Shown: one piece after another, positions 36,592 through 46,177 of the stretch
Layout: every line of letters starts with the position of its first letter
Position numbering within the stretch: position 1 is the stretch's first letter
Assembly (NCBI GenBank): GCA_031276035.1
Contig: JAISNV010000023.1
Coordinates: 49,979 to 113,978, forward strand
DNA: 64,000 nt
Direction of reading: 5' to 3'
From: Bacteroidales bacterium
Lineage (GTDB): Bacteria > Bacteroidota > Bacteroidia > Bacteroidales > BM520
Program-made: the position numbers and the translations under genes
The notes under the pieces: model-generated
Databases searched by the model: none
What the model saw: the letters and a program-made list of their open reading frames with translations, nothing else
Told to the model about the DNA's origin: nothing

Positions 36592-37379
36592 AGCTTCTTT
36601 GCTATATAGAACACATAGCCATAAAATTCTTTATACTTATTGTATAAACCTTGTTCACGACGTTGGTTCACTATAAGATCTTCCGCCATTTTGTTTCCTG
36701 CATATTTTTTTAGGAAACCTTCTTGCACTTTGCTGCAAGGAGCGAAGAAATATTCCGTCCAACAATTCTCAGGAATGATGAAAGTAGCTACAGGAATGTA
36801 TCCTGCTTTCTGTATCTGGGCAACTTTGTTCGGAATTGTATCTATCTCGGGATAATTTTCCATCCAAAAGTCGGTTATCTCATCAGGACGTTCGTCTGTA
36901 AACCATGTTGCTTCCGATGCTGCGATGTAACCGCCAGTTTTCAAGTATTGCTTCCATTCGTTAAAACCCCGCTCGAAACCTATATTATAAATAGCGCCTT
37001 CCGACCAAATGAGGTCTATGGATTCTTTTTCGAAGGGAAGCGGGTCTATCATTGAACCTACAACGCCTTTTACTCGCTCATGCAAACCAAGTTGTTCCGC
37101 ATTTCGATTAAAGATATTTATAAAATCGGGAAACAAATCGAGAGCGGTAATTTTGCCCGGAACGTTCTGAGCCAATACCATAGTTTGTCCGCCAGTACCG
37201 CAACCTATGTCGGCAATGCGCGATTGTTCGGTCAGATTGTCGACAAAGCTCAATGCTTTGACGGTTGTTTCGGGACTACCGGGTCCCTGGCGTTCAACTA
37301 ATGCGAAGTATTCGCAGATAAGATTAAAATCGAAGTCGTGAATAGTATTATGTTCTGTTGTTTTATTTTTGTTACTCAT
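36588..37379 (-). CDS. Class I SAM-dependent methyltransferase
   Basis: 263 residues. The SAM-binding glycine-rich motif [16 protein letters not shown] is followed by acidic ALDLFPDF and motif IV-like [17 protein letters not shown], typical of the small-molecule class I family. It precedes and overlaps a GNAT gene. Substrate unknown; in this setting drug or metabolite modification is possible. Confidence 0.85.
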   Translation of the reverse strand: MSNKNKTTEHNTIHDFDFNLICEYFALVERQGPGSPETTVKALSFVDNLTEQSRIADIGCGTGGQTMVLAQNVPGKITALDLFPDFINIFNRNAEQLGLHERVKGVVGSMIDPLPFEKESIDLIWSEGAIYNIGFERGFNEWKQYLKTGGYIAASEATWFTDERPDEITDFWMENYPEIDTIPNKVAQIQKAGYIPVATFIIPENCWTEYFFAPCSKVQEGFLKKYAGNKMAEDLIVNQRREQGLYNKYKEFYGYVFYIAKKL

Positions 37380-37502
37380 GATTATTTATTTGAAAGTTAA
37401 AATTTGAAAATTGAAAGTGTTTTAGAAAAACATTTCGATTTTATTTAATATATAAATACGGAAATAACCCAGACAAGAAAATGCCTGAGTATATATTAGG
37501 GG

Positions 37503-37534
37503 AAATAACCTTGACGGAATGTCAAAGGTTATTT
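37503..37534. other. Hairpin upstream of the restriction-like system
   Basis: AAATAACCTTGAC pairs with GTCAAAGGTTATTT with one bulge. The 10-mer GGAAATAACC occurs at 37460, 37501 and again at 41410, that is on both sides of the two restriction-like genes. The remaining part of this 315-base gap holds only the promoter at 37636. Confidence 0.4.
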
Positions 37535-37635
37535 ATTTCACGGACTCCTTCTTCGTTTTTAACATAGGCTGCAAAAGTAATATATTTTTCCGGAAATATG
37601 CTTAAAAGTTTTTACTTTTAGTATATTCTTTTTCG

Positions 37636-37643
37636 TATTTTTG
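37636..37643 (+). promoter_or_regulatory. -7 box for the restriction-like operon
   Basis: TATTTTTG (TAnnTTTG), 51 bases before the ATG at 37695. No clear -33 box. Confidence 0.45.
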
Positions 37644-37694
37644 CACATTAAGCATTATATGCCTATAAAGTTTTTTTATGTAACATAAAAATAG

Positions 37695-40600
37695 ATGAGT
37701 ACAAATTTTTTCTACAAGAAGCTAGGTTACGAGCATTTAGCCAAATGTTCGGAAATACCAATTTCTAATCCTGAATATCAGGAATTGGGAGGAATAGGTG
37801 CAGATAAAGTTTATTTCTCAGGAGATTTTCCCGCCATTTTATTTAAAGAAGTTAAGGCATTCGATATTGATGCCTTAAAGCAAATTGCCGAAATTCAACA
37901 CAAAGCATGGAACTATCGAAAAATCATGTTTCTTTTTGTTGTGTCAGACACTGAGATTAGGATTTATAATTGTTACGAGAAACCCAAATACATAGAACCT
38001 GATTCTGACTATGATAAAGAATTAAGTCTATATCAGATTTTTAGTAGCACAAAAGAGGATAAAGTAAATTTAGAAATCTTAGTTGAAATTTTTTCTCGTA
38101 TAGGTGTTGATTGTGGTTTAATTTGGACTAGCGATTATGGCATTAGAGAAAAAGTTAACATACAATGGCGAATAGACCGATTCTTAGTTAAAAGTCTTGT
38201 AAATACAGCAGAACTCTTAAATAAAGATATTAATAATAAAGAAATAATTCATGGATTATTGATGCGCTCTTTATTTATTTTGTATCTTGAAGATAAAGGG
38301 GCAGCCCAAGAAGCAGGGTTATATGAAAAAATTAAACAAGGAGCAAAAAGTTATTTTAATATTTTAGAAGATGTCGATGCTACATATCGTCTATTTGCTG
38401 AACTACAGACACATTTTAATGGGAATGTATTTCCTGTAATAGAAAATGAACAACAATTTGTTACAGAAAAGCATTTGGAAAAAATTAAAGCTTGTTTTAC
38501 AGATGGAGATATTTCAGATAATCCAAAACTATTTGAATGGAGAATTTTTAATTTCAATTTTATTCAAATAGAGTTGTTGAGTGAAGTGTATGAAAACTTT
38601 CTTGGAGAACTTACTTCCAAAAAAGCTAAGGGACAATTTTATACCCCATATCCTTTGGTAGAATTAATTTTAAACGATAAACTCCCCACTTCTAAAGATA
38701 AAAAAGAATATAATGTTAAAATAATCGATCCCGCGTGTGGGTCAGGTATTTTTTTAGTTGAAGCATATAAAAGACTTATTCGCAGATGGAAGAATGCACA
38801 TCCTAATGAAAATATATCTTTCACAAATTTAAGAGACATCTTAATAAATAATATTTATGGAATTGAAATAGATCCATTAGCAATCAAGGTGGCTGCATTT
38901 AGTCTTTATTTAGCATTAGTAGAGCAGTTAGACCCCAAAACTCTATGGATTAAGAAAGAATATACTCTTCCTTACTTAATAAACAATCCACAAGATGATT
39001 CTATTGTAAATAAACAAGGGAATAATTTGTGGTGTAATGATACTATAGGAGAAATAGACACAAACAAATTTGTCAAAGCTGATTTACTAATTGGTAATCC
39101 TCCATTTGGAACAGAGGGAATTGATTTGCCTATTAAGAAATACTTGGATAACCGCAAATATGCACAAGAGAAGGTTCTTGCATTTTTAGACAAGGCTATT
39201 CAATTTATAAATGATGAAGGGCAAATTGCTTTAATATTCAATACTAAGGTATTGACCAACACAAACAAAAAGTATCAAGAATTTAGAAAATGGTTATTTA
39301 ATAAAACATATGTAGAGAAAATTTACAATTTATCAATCTTCCGTAAAGCCAAAAAGGATTTTGGAGGGCAACTTTTTAATTCTGCGGTAGTTCCAATTAG
39401 TATTGTTTATTATAGGAAAAATACTTCTGAAAATATTTCAGATACGATAGAATATTGTGCTCCCAAAACCTATGTAAAATCTAATGTAATAGATGGTTTA
39501 GTCATAGATAGTACTGATATAAAGCATCTCCCTCGATATGAATGCCAAAAGCCTGACACAAAAATCTGGAAGGTTGGGATGTGGGGGAATTTACAAGATT
39601 TTAGTTTGATTACAAACTTGAATAACTCTAAATCAACAACCGATTTAAGTACTTACTTTAATCAAAATAATTGGATCTTTGGTGCAGGATTAAACGGAGA
39701 CAGCGATCATAAAGATTTTGTGCCAACACCTATCATCATTACCAAAGCGATTAGCAGATATTACACTTCTGATAATTTTGCAATACCCAACGATGAGTAT
39801 TACAGAAAAATCAATGATTCTCTATTTATTCCCCCATTTGTAATATTAAAGAAAGGACAAAAAAACAGACAAGTTACAGCATCTTATGTCGATTATAAAG
39901 CATATTGCAAGAGTGGTGCATTTATCATTAATAAGAATGACAAGAATATTGACGATGTAAAAAAAATGTTGGTAACTTTTATCAATTCAAATTTGGCTAC
40001 ATATTATTTATTTCTTTCTTCTTCTTCATGGGGAATTGAGAGAGAGCAGATTTTTTTTAAGGAATACCTCGAACTTCCTTCTTTCTTTTCAAATAGTCAA
40101 AACTCGAAAACTATTATCTCATTGTTTGATCAGTTAATTTTCGAATTGAAAAAAGATTTTCCAAATGAAAATTTTATTGAGCAAACAGAAAAAGCAATAA
40201 ACATAGAATTATATAATGTAATAGGATTGACAACTAAAGAACAAGTGTTAATTCAAGACACATTAGAGTTCAGCCTTGATTTATTTGAACAAGGAGAAAA
40301 CTCAATAGGCTTTAAACGAACATTAGATACTGAAAATAGAGCATATGCAGATATGCTATGCAATGAATTGAATGATTTTCTTCAGCACTCATCATTCAAG
40401 GCTAATGCCGTAATTTTCGATGTTCAATTAAATGACCCTCTTAATTTGGTCATAATATCTTTTGATAGTAAACAAGAAACTGTTCTTAGCAAAAGTGCAC
40501 AAGAATTATCTCCTGCCTTGAAAATGTTAAATGAGTTTTCATTGCAAGAAAAAGGACAGAACATATATGTAAGAAAGCAATACAAATATTATGATACAAA

Positions 40601-40712
40601 TAAGATATATTTAATAAAACCTAATCAGAAAAGATTTTGGACACGTTCACAGGCTGTTGATGATGCATTGTCGCTGACTATAGAAATTGCAAATATGGGA
40701 GGCGATATATGA
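37695..40712 (+). CDS. Type IIG-like restriction-modification protein (nuclease-methylase fusion)
   Basis: 1005 residues. The N-terminus fits a PD-(D/E)xK nuclease: Asp37 (GADKVYF) and Glu52-x-Lys54 (PAILFKEVKAF). A helical region leads to an N6-adenine methylase: motif I DPACGSGIFLVEAYKRL (about 345), Eco57I-type region GIEIDPLAIKVAAFSLYLAL, and catalytic motif IV NPPFG (about 467). The last ~400 residues resemble a target-recognition region. One protein could therefore bind, methylate and cut DNA. No separate specificity subunit is present. The next gene overlaps by 4 bases and encodes a second nuclease-like protein. AT-rich codon use differs from the genes around it, suggesting transfer. 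Confidence 0.87.
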   Translation: MSTNFFYKKLGYEHLAKCSEIPISNPEYQELGGIGADKVYFSGDFPAILFKEVKAFDIDALKQIAEIQHKAWNYRKIMFLFVVSDTEIRIYNCYEKPKYIEPDSDYDKELSLYQIFSSTKEDKVNLEILVEIFSRIGVDCGLIWTSDYGIREKVNIQWRIDRFLVKSLVNTAELLNKDINNKEIIHGLLMRSLFILYLEDKGAAQEAGLYEKIKQGAKSYFNILEDVDATYRLFAELQTHFNGNVFPVIENEQQFVTEKHLEKIKACFTDGDISDNPKLFEWRIFNFNFIQIELLSEVYENFLGELTSKKAKGQFYTPYPLVELILNDKLPTSKDKKEYNVKIIDPACGSGIFLVEAYKRLIRRWKNAHPNENISFTNLRDILINNIYGIEIDPLAIKVAAFSLYLALVEQLDPKTLWIKKEYTLPYLINNPQDDSIVNKQGNNLWCNDTIGEIDTNKFVKADLLIGNPPFGTEGIDLPIKKYLDNRKYAQEKVLAFLDKAIQFINDEGQIALIFNTKVLTNTNKKYQEFRKWLFNKTYVEKIYNLSIFRKAKKDFGGQLFNSAVVPISIVYYRKNTSENISDTIEYCAPKTYVKSNVIDGLVIDSTDIKHLPRYECQKPDTKIWKVGMWGNLQDFSLITNLNNSKSTTDLSTYFNQNNWIFGAGLNGDSDHKDFVPTPIIITKAISRYYTSDNFAIPNDEYYRKINDSLFIPPFVILKKGQKNRQVTASYVDYKAYCKSGAFIINKNDKNIDDVKKMLVTFINSNLATYYLFLSSSSWGIEREQIFFKEYLELPSFFSNSQNSKTIISLFDQLIFELKKDFPNENFIEQTEKAINIELYNVIGLTTKEQVLIQDTLEFSLDLFEQGENSIGFKRTLDTENRAYADMLCNELNDFLQHSSFKANAVIFDVQLNDPLNLVIISFDSKQETVLSKSAQELSPALKMLNEFSLQEKGQNIYVRKQYKYYDTNKIYLIKPNQKRFWTRSQAVDDALSLTIEIANMGGDI

Positions 40713-41374
40713 GTAAAGGAACATTAAATGTATCAATCATAAATTCTTTTAAGCAGGAGTTTGAATGGAGGTGTTTGAACCTACTGATAGATGCCTATAC
40801 ATTCGTAAACTCATGCGATAGTGTAAATATTGATTGTGAAGAAGAGTACATATCAGCAATCTTATTTGACTATATAGATAATTCTCAACAAGCTATTAAT
40901 TGGAGAATTGATATTACGCCCGAATATCGACTTTATAAAAGCGATATTCTAAAAAAGGCAAAATCTGCAAAGGAGGCTCCAAGAATTGACTTTAGGTTAT
41001 GTGGTTGGGCAGCTAATTCTAAACTCACTTATTTTGTAGAAGCGAAAAATTTAATTGAAGTTGATTCTCATAAATCAAAACGAAAATCCAAAATTTCAGC
41101 AAATAGCCTTCATGCACGTTACATAGAAACTGGTATTGACAATTATTTATCAGGGAAATATCCGCAGAATGGATGCTTGGTTGGTTATATACTTCAGGGT
41201 AAAACTGAAAATATAGTATCAATGCTAAACATGTGTTTATGTAACTCGAATAGAAAAACAGAAGTCCTACAGCCTCAAAATTTAAATTCTATGAATTTTG
41301 ATTCATACTATATTTCTTTCCATAACAATTTTCCTTTTATCAAACATTTAATGTTCGATTTTACTAAAAACTGA
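40709..41374 (+). CDS. Small PD-(D/E)xK-like protein paired with the type IIG-like gene
   Basis: 221 residues of no family I can name. A plausible nuclease core is visible: Asp94 (PRIDFRL) and Glu111-Ala-Lys113 in TYFVEAKNLIE, preceded by an acidic helix (EEEYISAILFDYI). The ATG overlaps the stop of the methylase fusion (ATGA), so the two are made together. It may be an accessory endonuclease, an inhibitor, or a subunit adding a second cut. A terminator follows about 90 bases after its stop. Confidence 0.7.
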   Translation: MSKGTLNVSIINSFKQEFEWRCLNLLIDAYTFVNSCDSVNIDCEEEYISAILFDYIDNSQQAINWRIDITPEYRLYKSDILKKAKSAKEAPRIDFRLCGWAANSKLTYFVEAKNLIEVDSHKSKRKSKISANSLHARYIETGIDNYLSGKYPQNGCLVGYILQGKTENIVSMLNMCLCNSNRKTEVLQPQNLNSMNFDSYYISFHNNFPFIKHLMFDFTKN

Positions 41375-41465
41375 CAGGCTAATTTATTTTTACGATATTA
41401 TATTTATTTGGAAATAACCATTTACCCTATGAAGTGGCAACATTGTATCTGAGGTTTGTGATTAA

Positions 41466-41500
41466 GGGATAGGAGTAAGCAAATTGTTACTATCCTTTTT
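41466..41500 (+). terminator. Likely terminator of the restriction-like operon
   Basis: GGATAG pairs with CTATCC, the stem extends through weaker pairs, and five T follow. Confidence 0.5.
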
Positions 41501-41560
41501 CTGCGGCTCTATCCGTCGCGGAACAAATAAAATATATCTTTCAACCATAAATTAAATACA

Positions 41561-42187
41561 ATGAATGCTAAAATATATCCGAGAATTAAGGATTCTCAAA
41601 CTATCTATCTGAATACTGTAATCGACAATCCTAATATTATAGTCGGGGACTACACCGTTTATAACGATTTTGTTGATAATCCGACTTTGTTCGAGAAAAA
41701 CAATGTACTTTACCATTATCCTATAAACCGTGACCGCTTGATTATCGGTAAGTTTTGCTCGATTGCCTGCGGTGTTAAGTTCATTTTTAATAGTGCAAAT
41801 CATACTTTAAATTCATTATCAACTTACACTTTTCCTCTTTTTTATGATGAATGGGGATTGGAAAAGGCCGATGTTGCGGAGGCCTGGGATAATAAAGGCG
41901 ATATTGTTATAGGGAATGACGTGTGGATTGGTTTTGATGCTGTAATCATGGCGGGTGTTCATATTGGAGACGGAGCCATCATAGGGGCAAGAGCCGTTGT
42001 TACTAAAGATGTTCCGCCTTATACGATAATGGGCGGCGTTCCGGCTAAAGAGATTCGCAAACGTTTCGATGACGAAACTATTTCGAAGCTACAGAGTCTG
42101 AAATGGTGGGATTGGTCTATAGACAAAATCAGAAGGTCTATCCCATTCATAATGAATGCCGATATTACAGAATTGTCGCAAGTATAG
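41561..42187 (+). CDS. Vat/CatB-type xenobiotic O-acetyltransferase
   Basis: 208 residues. Left-handed beta-helix acetyltransferase of the streptogramin/chloramphenicol (XAT) type: [17 protein letters not shown], catalytic His in NSANHTLNS, the loop [11 protein letters not shown], then hexapeptide repeats ([55 protein letters not shown]). It acetylates a hydroxyl on an antibiotic-like substrate using acetyl-CoA. It is chromosomal rather than obviously within a known resistance transposon, so whether it confers resistance is open. Confidence 0.92.
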   Translation: MNAKIYPRIKDSQTIYLNTVIDNPNIIVGDYTVYNDFVDNPTLFEKNNVLYHYPINRDRLIIGKFCSIACGVKFIFNSANHTLNSLSTYTFPLFYDEWGLEKADVAEAWDNKGDIVIGNDVWIGFDAVIMAGVHIGDGAIIGARAVVTKDVPPYTIMGGVPAKEIRKRFDDETISKLQSLKWWDWSIDKIRRSIPFIMNADITELSQV

Positions 42188-42202
42188 TTAATAAATTAAG
42201 GA

Positions 42203-42233
42203 TAAAGCTTGAACGTCTTGTTCAAGCTTATTT
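42203..42233. terminator. Bidirectional terminator between vat-like and DUF5131 genes
   Basis: A perfect 10-bp stem (AAGCTTGAAC 42205-42214, GTTCAAGCTT 42220-42229) with a 5-base loop lies between convergent genes. Confidence 0.8.
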
Positions 42234-42303
42234 ACTACACCAAATTCATTTTAGCTTTAAACATAAACCATAAAGATAATGTGTGTTTAAGTTCACGGCT
42301 TTT

Positions 42304-43044
42304 TTATAAATTAATTCCGGCCTTTCGTGCTTGCGAATGCTGAAGCCGGCGACTGATATTATATAACTTTCCGTCTTTAATGAACTTGCTTCCTGTTTGT
42401 TTGAACTAGAAAGACACGTTTTGTTGCATGCATACGTTATGCAATTCCATCACCCAATCGAAGTTGCACGGACGAGCATTATAGCCCGACTCTCCTCCGG
42501 CAACTACTTGTTCTGCCCACGAACCGATATCGTAACCACTGAGATCTATTCGCTCCAAAAGCGGTTCGCAAATAATAATTTTATGTTTTATCGGAGCTTC
42601 TTTATAAATAGGCAAACGGTAATCGGCGCGATCTTGAGTTTCAACAGTACAACAAATGGTTACATTATCATATCCGTCGCCCCAATCATCGGGTAAGGAC
42701 TTTTGCAGACGGTCGATACGTTTGGTAATTATCATAAATCGCAAATCGCTCCGTTGGCGTATCATTTCCCATGCTTCTTTACGCCACACATCAGCATCTT
42801 CCAGAAAGAAGTCGGAAGTAAAACAAGTATAAACCAATGTGCCCGAAGGAATCTTATAATCACCGTTGCGTTTCCTTTGTACGGGCAGGTCGAACAACTT
42901 AGTTTTGAAAACGACAGTGCTGTCAATGCCCCGTTTTAAATCGCCCCGGTAAACATAGCAATGCCGGCAACCCGCACTTAGCTTATGACAGCCATGCCAT
43001 AGATTCCATATCTTAGATTTTGATTCGATAGCGTTCATTGTCAT
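42304..43044 (-). pseudogene. DUF5131 (phage Gp37/68-like) gene interrupted by an amber codon
   Basis: The frame runs from ATG 43044 to TAG at 42406-42408, then continues in frame for 33 more codons with sense that fits the family (FKQTGSKFIKDGKLYNISRR, then LQHSQARKAGINL) to TAA at 42304. Without the TAG it would be 246 residues, near full length. The N-terminal part has WNLWHGCHKLSAGCRHCYVY, a three-Cys radical-SAM-like signature of DUF5131, and VVAGGESGYNARPC. TAG is an ordinary stop elsewhere in the window (42187, 34694), so a nonsense mutation is likelier than recoding. Confidence 0.75.
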
Positions 43045-43069
43045 GAAACAAAAGGAGTTTGTGTCTTCA

Positions 43070-43570
43070 TCATATTTTACCTCTTATTTGATTCAGTCGT
43101 TGCGATATACCTCCGTGAACTTCGATTGTCTCTATGCCTAACTCTTCAATCAATTCGAGCAGAATTTCGTTTACTTCCTGTCGGAGTTCGGGCAATTCCG
43201 AGCATGGTATTCTATCAGGTTCCTCAATCGGAACAAATACGAGTAAATCAATCTCAGGCATTACGGCTTCAAGCATTTGATAGAAAGCCTGAATATCTCT
43301 CAATCCGCCGACACCTTGGATATACGCAAACAAATCGATAGGACAGCGATCGAAAATGGCATTGTTGCCACTTGCCGATATTTGTTTTATAGAATACTCG
43401 AACTGCTCGATATAATCGTCAATCGTTGGTGTTTCGGAAAACAGATGGCCCCGCTCTTCCAGCTCATAATAAGGTTCGGAGTAGAACTCGTAATCAGGGA
43501 GCAACTTTTGCAACTCCTCAACTATTGTTGTTTTTCCAACACAATGTGAACCTGTTACTGCTATTCTCAT
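43070..43570 (-). CDS. P-loop AAA/NadR-like small kinase or ATPase
   Basis: 166 residues. Walker A GSHCVGKTT at 7-15, an acidic Walker B-like region LLVFVPIEEP, a lid-type helix, and an IFDRCPIDLFAYIQ motif typical of the AAA_28/NadR-like nucleoside-kinase fold. It probably phosphorylates a small molecule with ATP. Upstream and downstream neighbours are small modifying enzymes in the same direction. Confidence 0.8.
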   Translation of the reverse strand: MRIAVTGSHCVGKTTIVEELQKLLPDYEFYSEPYYELEERGHLFSETPTIDDYIEQFEYSIKQISASGNNAIFDRCPIDLFAYIQGVGGLRDIQAFYQMLEAVMPEIDLLVFVPIEEPDRIPCSELPELRQEVNEILLELIEELGIETIEVHGGISQRLNQIRGKI

Positions 43571-43587
43571 ATTTAATTTTCTATAAT

Positions 43588-44115
43588 TTAAGTGATTACT
43601 TTCCGATAATCGCCGTCGCTCTTTTTTATAAATCCATTGCTTAACAATGCTTTTACCGAGAAAATATTTTCTTCGGAAGGGTCAGCCGCTATTTCGCGTC
43701 CGCCCGTTTCAATGATTAATTCTTCTAACTTCCGTATTACTATCTTGCTGATTCCTTTATTCAAATACTCTTCTTCGCCAATCAGATATCCTATTTCAAA
43801 AGTATGATTCTTTTCTGCAACATCTCCGTACAAATACTCAAAATCGTGTCCTTTTTCCTCAATACCTTTCAAGAAAAAGCAATCGGCAAAGAGGCAATAT
43901 CCAATTTTCCGGTTGTTGTGATAAACAATAAAATGCTTCAAGAAATCGTATTTGCCGTCTTTATTGGATACCTCATCCGACCAAGCTTCTCTTTGTTCTT
44001 CTCCGTCAGGACACAACCTTTTGTAGATATATTCTTTATCCAACCATTTCTCAAATAAGGAAATATCTTCGTTTTGAAGAGGTTTTATTGTGATTTCGTT
44101 TGCGTTTATTGCCAT
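43588..44115 (-). CDS. GNAT acetyltransferase, AAC(6')-like
   Basis: 175 residues. Matches the acetyltransferase group that includes aminoglycoside 6'-N-acetyltransferases: ITIKPLQNEDISLFEKWLD, HNNRKIGYCLFADC, EIGYLIGEEEYLNKGISK and the C-terminal NIFSVKALLSNGFIKK. The drug-modifying label comes from similarity in pattern only, so real activity could be on another amine. Confidence 0.75.
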   Translation of the reverse strand: MAINANEITIKPLQNEDISLFEKWLDKEYIYKRLCPDGEEQREAWSDEVSNKDGKYDFLKHFIVYHNNRKIGYCLFADCFFLKGIEEKGHDFEYLYGDVAEKNHTFEIGYLIGEEEYLNKGISKIVIRKLEELIIETGGREIAADPSEENIFSVKALLSNGFIKKSDGDYRKVIT

Positions 44116-44130
44116 TAAAAATCCCTTCTT

Positions 44131-44664
44131 TCATTCCCAATTTTCATTCAACACAGCGTAAATCACATCGTCAACCCATTTCCCATTTACAAACAGACTT
44201 CGAACGAAGTGGGCTTCTTTCCTGAAACCAAGTCTTTCTACTAATCGGATGGAACTTACATTATCATGATCTATTGAAGCTATTATCCGGTGCTTTTCCA
44301 ATACCTTGAACAGATAGTTAATAACTTCCCTCATCGCTTCGGCAGCATAACCCGCATGCTGAAATTTCCCATTCAACGTACATCCGATTTCAACTTGTTT
44401 ATTTTGTGCATCAAAAAAATGAATACCTATATCCCCGATTATTTTTTGGTCATCTTTTCTAAGAATAACGTATTGAAACCATGTTCCCTGTTCATTAATC
44501 CGAAAAGAAGTCTTTTTTATAAAAGTTTCAACATCTTCAACCGTTTGAGGAATCCAGCCTTGATATTTATTTGCTTCCGTATCCGAACGGTACTCAAATA
44601 CCTCGGTTTTGTCATCAAGTTTAATCGGCCTTATTATTAACCGTTCTGTTTCCATTGGTTTCAT
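44131..44664 (-). CDS. GNAT acetyltransferase, RimJ/RimL-like
   Basis: 177 residues. ETERLIIRPIKLDDKTEVFE at the start, EIGCTLNGKFQHAGYAAEAM as the acetyl-CoA loop, then NVSSIRLVERLGFRKEAHFV. RimJ/RimL-type enzymes acetylate ribosomal protein N-termini or small molecules. Overlaps the upstream VOC gene by 4 bases. Confidence 0.85.
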   Translation of the reverse strand: MKPMETERLIIRPIKLDDKTEVFEYRSDTEANKYQGWIPQTVEDVETFIKKTSFRINEQGTWFQYVILRKDDQKIIGDIGIHFFDAQNKQVEIGCTLNGKFQHAGYAAEAMREVINYLFKVLEKHRIIASIDHDNVSSIRLVERLGFRKEAHFVRSLFVNGKWVDDVIYAVLNENWE

Positions 44665-45062
44665 TTTTTTACCGCATCTTTATATTTATCCGCTATAGGA
44701 CGTTCAGAATAAACATAAACCAGATTGCCGATCGGATCGAGCAAGCTAAAAGCACGATCGCCCCACTCGTGGTCGGTAATTTTTTCTACAAACGATAGAT
44801 TCAATGGTTTAAGTTGGTTGTAACAAACATCTACATCTTCAACCGATAAGTTGAGAGTTACGCCGCCGCCGAATTGAGGGCGATTCATTTCCCCATTGTG
44901 CCCTTGAAAGGATAGAAACAGCGGTATATCACTTTCGAGGCGAATCATAACGTACCAATCGGCATCGAAGGCAACGGTTGCACCGAAGTATTTACTGTAA
45001 AAATCAATACACTCTTTTATTTTATCAGTATGAAATGTAATGGATAGGTCTTTGAGTTTCAT
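44661..45062 (-). CDS. VOC-family (glyoxalase/bleomycin-resistance-like) protein
   Basis: About 133 residues from ATG 45062; the longer frame to 45134 would overlap the upstream gene and lacks family similarity. Paired beta-alpha-beta-beta-beta modules: KLKDLSITFHTDKIKECIDF, GGGVTLNLSVEDVDVCYNQL, DPIGNLVYVYSERP. VOC proteins are metal-dependent lyases or isomerases, or bind drugs such as bleomycin. Confidence 0.82.
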   Translation of the reverse strand: MKLKDLSITFHTDKIKECIDFYSKYFGATVAFDADWYVMIRLESDIPLFLSFQGHNGEMNRPQFGGGVTLNLSVEDVDVCYNQLKPLNLSFVEKITDHEWGDRAFSLLDPIGNLVYVYSERPIADKYKDAVKK

Positions 45063-45091
45063 GTGAGTTTGTTTATGTTTTTCAACATTGA

Positions 45092-45544
45092 TTATAATAA
45101 ATCGGCCTGATAAATTCTCGATTCTTCTCCCCAAGGATGATAACCTTGTCCGATATAACGGAATCCGTATTTTTCATAATAACCAATATGACTTGTACTG
45201 AGGTATAGATTACTAAAACCTGATTTCAAGCTGTCTTCTTTTGCTTTATCCAAAAGAAGAGAACCGTATGCATTACCTCTGTGATTTTCATCAATGAAAA
45301 CGGCGCATATCCACGGATATAAATCCATACGACTGATAAAATCGTTTGTTATTAAGCCTGCACAACCGATTATTTCATTTTCTTTCTCCAATAAATACCA
45401 TTGAGGTAACGGACTTGATGCTGTGAGACTATGAGTAATGCTGTCATCATATATTATGCGTGAAACGGATGACCACTTACTGCTGATATAATCTACCGCA
45501 ACATCTTTGTATTCGGGATTTTCTCTGACTGATATTATTTTCAT
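45092..45544 (-). CDS. GNAT-family N-acetyltransferase
   Basis: 150 residues. WYLLEKENEIIGCAGLITND, then the acetyl-CoA loop FIDENHRGNAYGSLLLDKAK, and a C-terminal STSHIGYYEKYGFRYIGQG. Small-molecule acetyltransferase type. Third GNAT gene within 2 kb; each is a different subfamily, so this is gathering rather than tandem duplication. Confidence 0.82.
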   Translation of the reverse strand: MKIISVRENPEYKDVAVDYISSKWSSVSRIIYDDSITHSLTASSPLPQWYLLEKENEIIGCAGLITNDFISRMDLYPWICAVFIDENHRGNAYGSLLLDKAKEDSLKSGFSNLYLSTSHIGYYEKYGFRYIGQGYHPWGEESRIYQADLL

Positions 45545-45570
45545 TATTATAAATTTCTTGTTGCCGTATA

Positions 45571-46170
45571 TTATTTCGGAGAAAGACCGTTTGTGTAATA
45601 CTGGTAACTTTCTTCTATTATTTCAGGAGTGTCTGCCTCTAAAGCATACAAAATCTCACGACAAAAATCCAAGGGTGCAGTTCCGTTAGCGGTAACAATA
45701 TTTCTGTCTCTTACGGCTTGTTTGTTGACGTAGTCGGCTTCTCCTGTATATTTCTCTCCGGCAAACTGTTTCAGATAATCCAATCCGTTGCTTGTATGCT
45801 TTACATTGTTAAGATAACCGTTCGCACCAAGAAATACCGAAGCGTTACAAATTCCGGCAACCAATTTATTTTCCTTGATTGCTCTCTCAACAAGCGGAAT
45901 AATCTTTTCCGCTTCAGGCGAAAACCAATGCATTCCGCCAATCAATATCAATCCGGCGAAATCACCCGGTATATCATTCAAGTCATAGTCGGGTAATATC
46001 CTGAATCCGCCTATCGAAACAACGGGGTCTTTTGTTACGGACATTGTCTTTACTGTGTATCTGACCGGACTTCCGGGCTTTACTCCCAAATTTAAACAGG
46101 TAGCAATATAAGCTCCTTCCCAATCGGCAAACTCGTTTAAGAGTACGAAAATTACTTCTTTTTTATTCAT
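45571..46170 (-). CDS. DJ-1/PfpI family protein (YdeA-like)
   Basis: 199 residues. Flavodoxin-like DJ-1 fold: EVIFVLLNEFADWEGAYIAT at the start and a nucleophile elbow around Cys in VAGICNASVFLGANGYL, with GLILIGGMHW before it. The family includes proteases, chaperones and deglycases; the exact activity is not evident. Same direction as neighbours, spacing 26 bases or less. Confidence 0.85.
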   Translation of the reverse strand: MNKKEVIFVLLNEFADWEGAYIATCLNLGVKPGSPVRYTVKTMSVTKDPVVSIGGFRILPDYDLNDIPGDFAGLILIGGMHWFSPEAEKIIPLVERAIKENKLVAGICNASVFLGANGYLNNVKHTSNGLDYLKQFAGEKYTGEADYVNKQAVRDRNIVTANGTAPLDFCREILYALEADTPEIIEESYQYYTNGLSPK

Positions 46171-46177
46171 CTTATTT

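Noticed and set aside
35105..37379. Many overlapping frames opposite the AraC/GNAT/methyltransferase genes
   Set aside because: They are antisense shadows of real genes, without starts, families or codon bias of their own.
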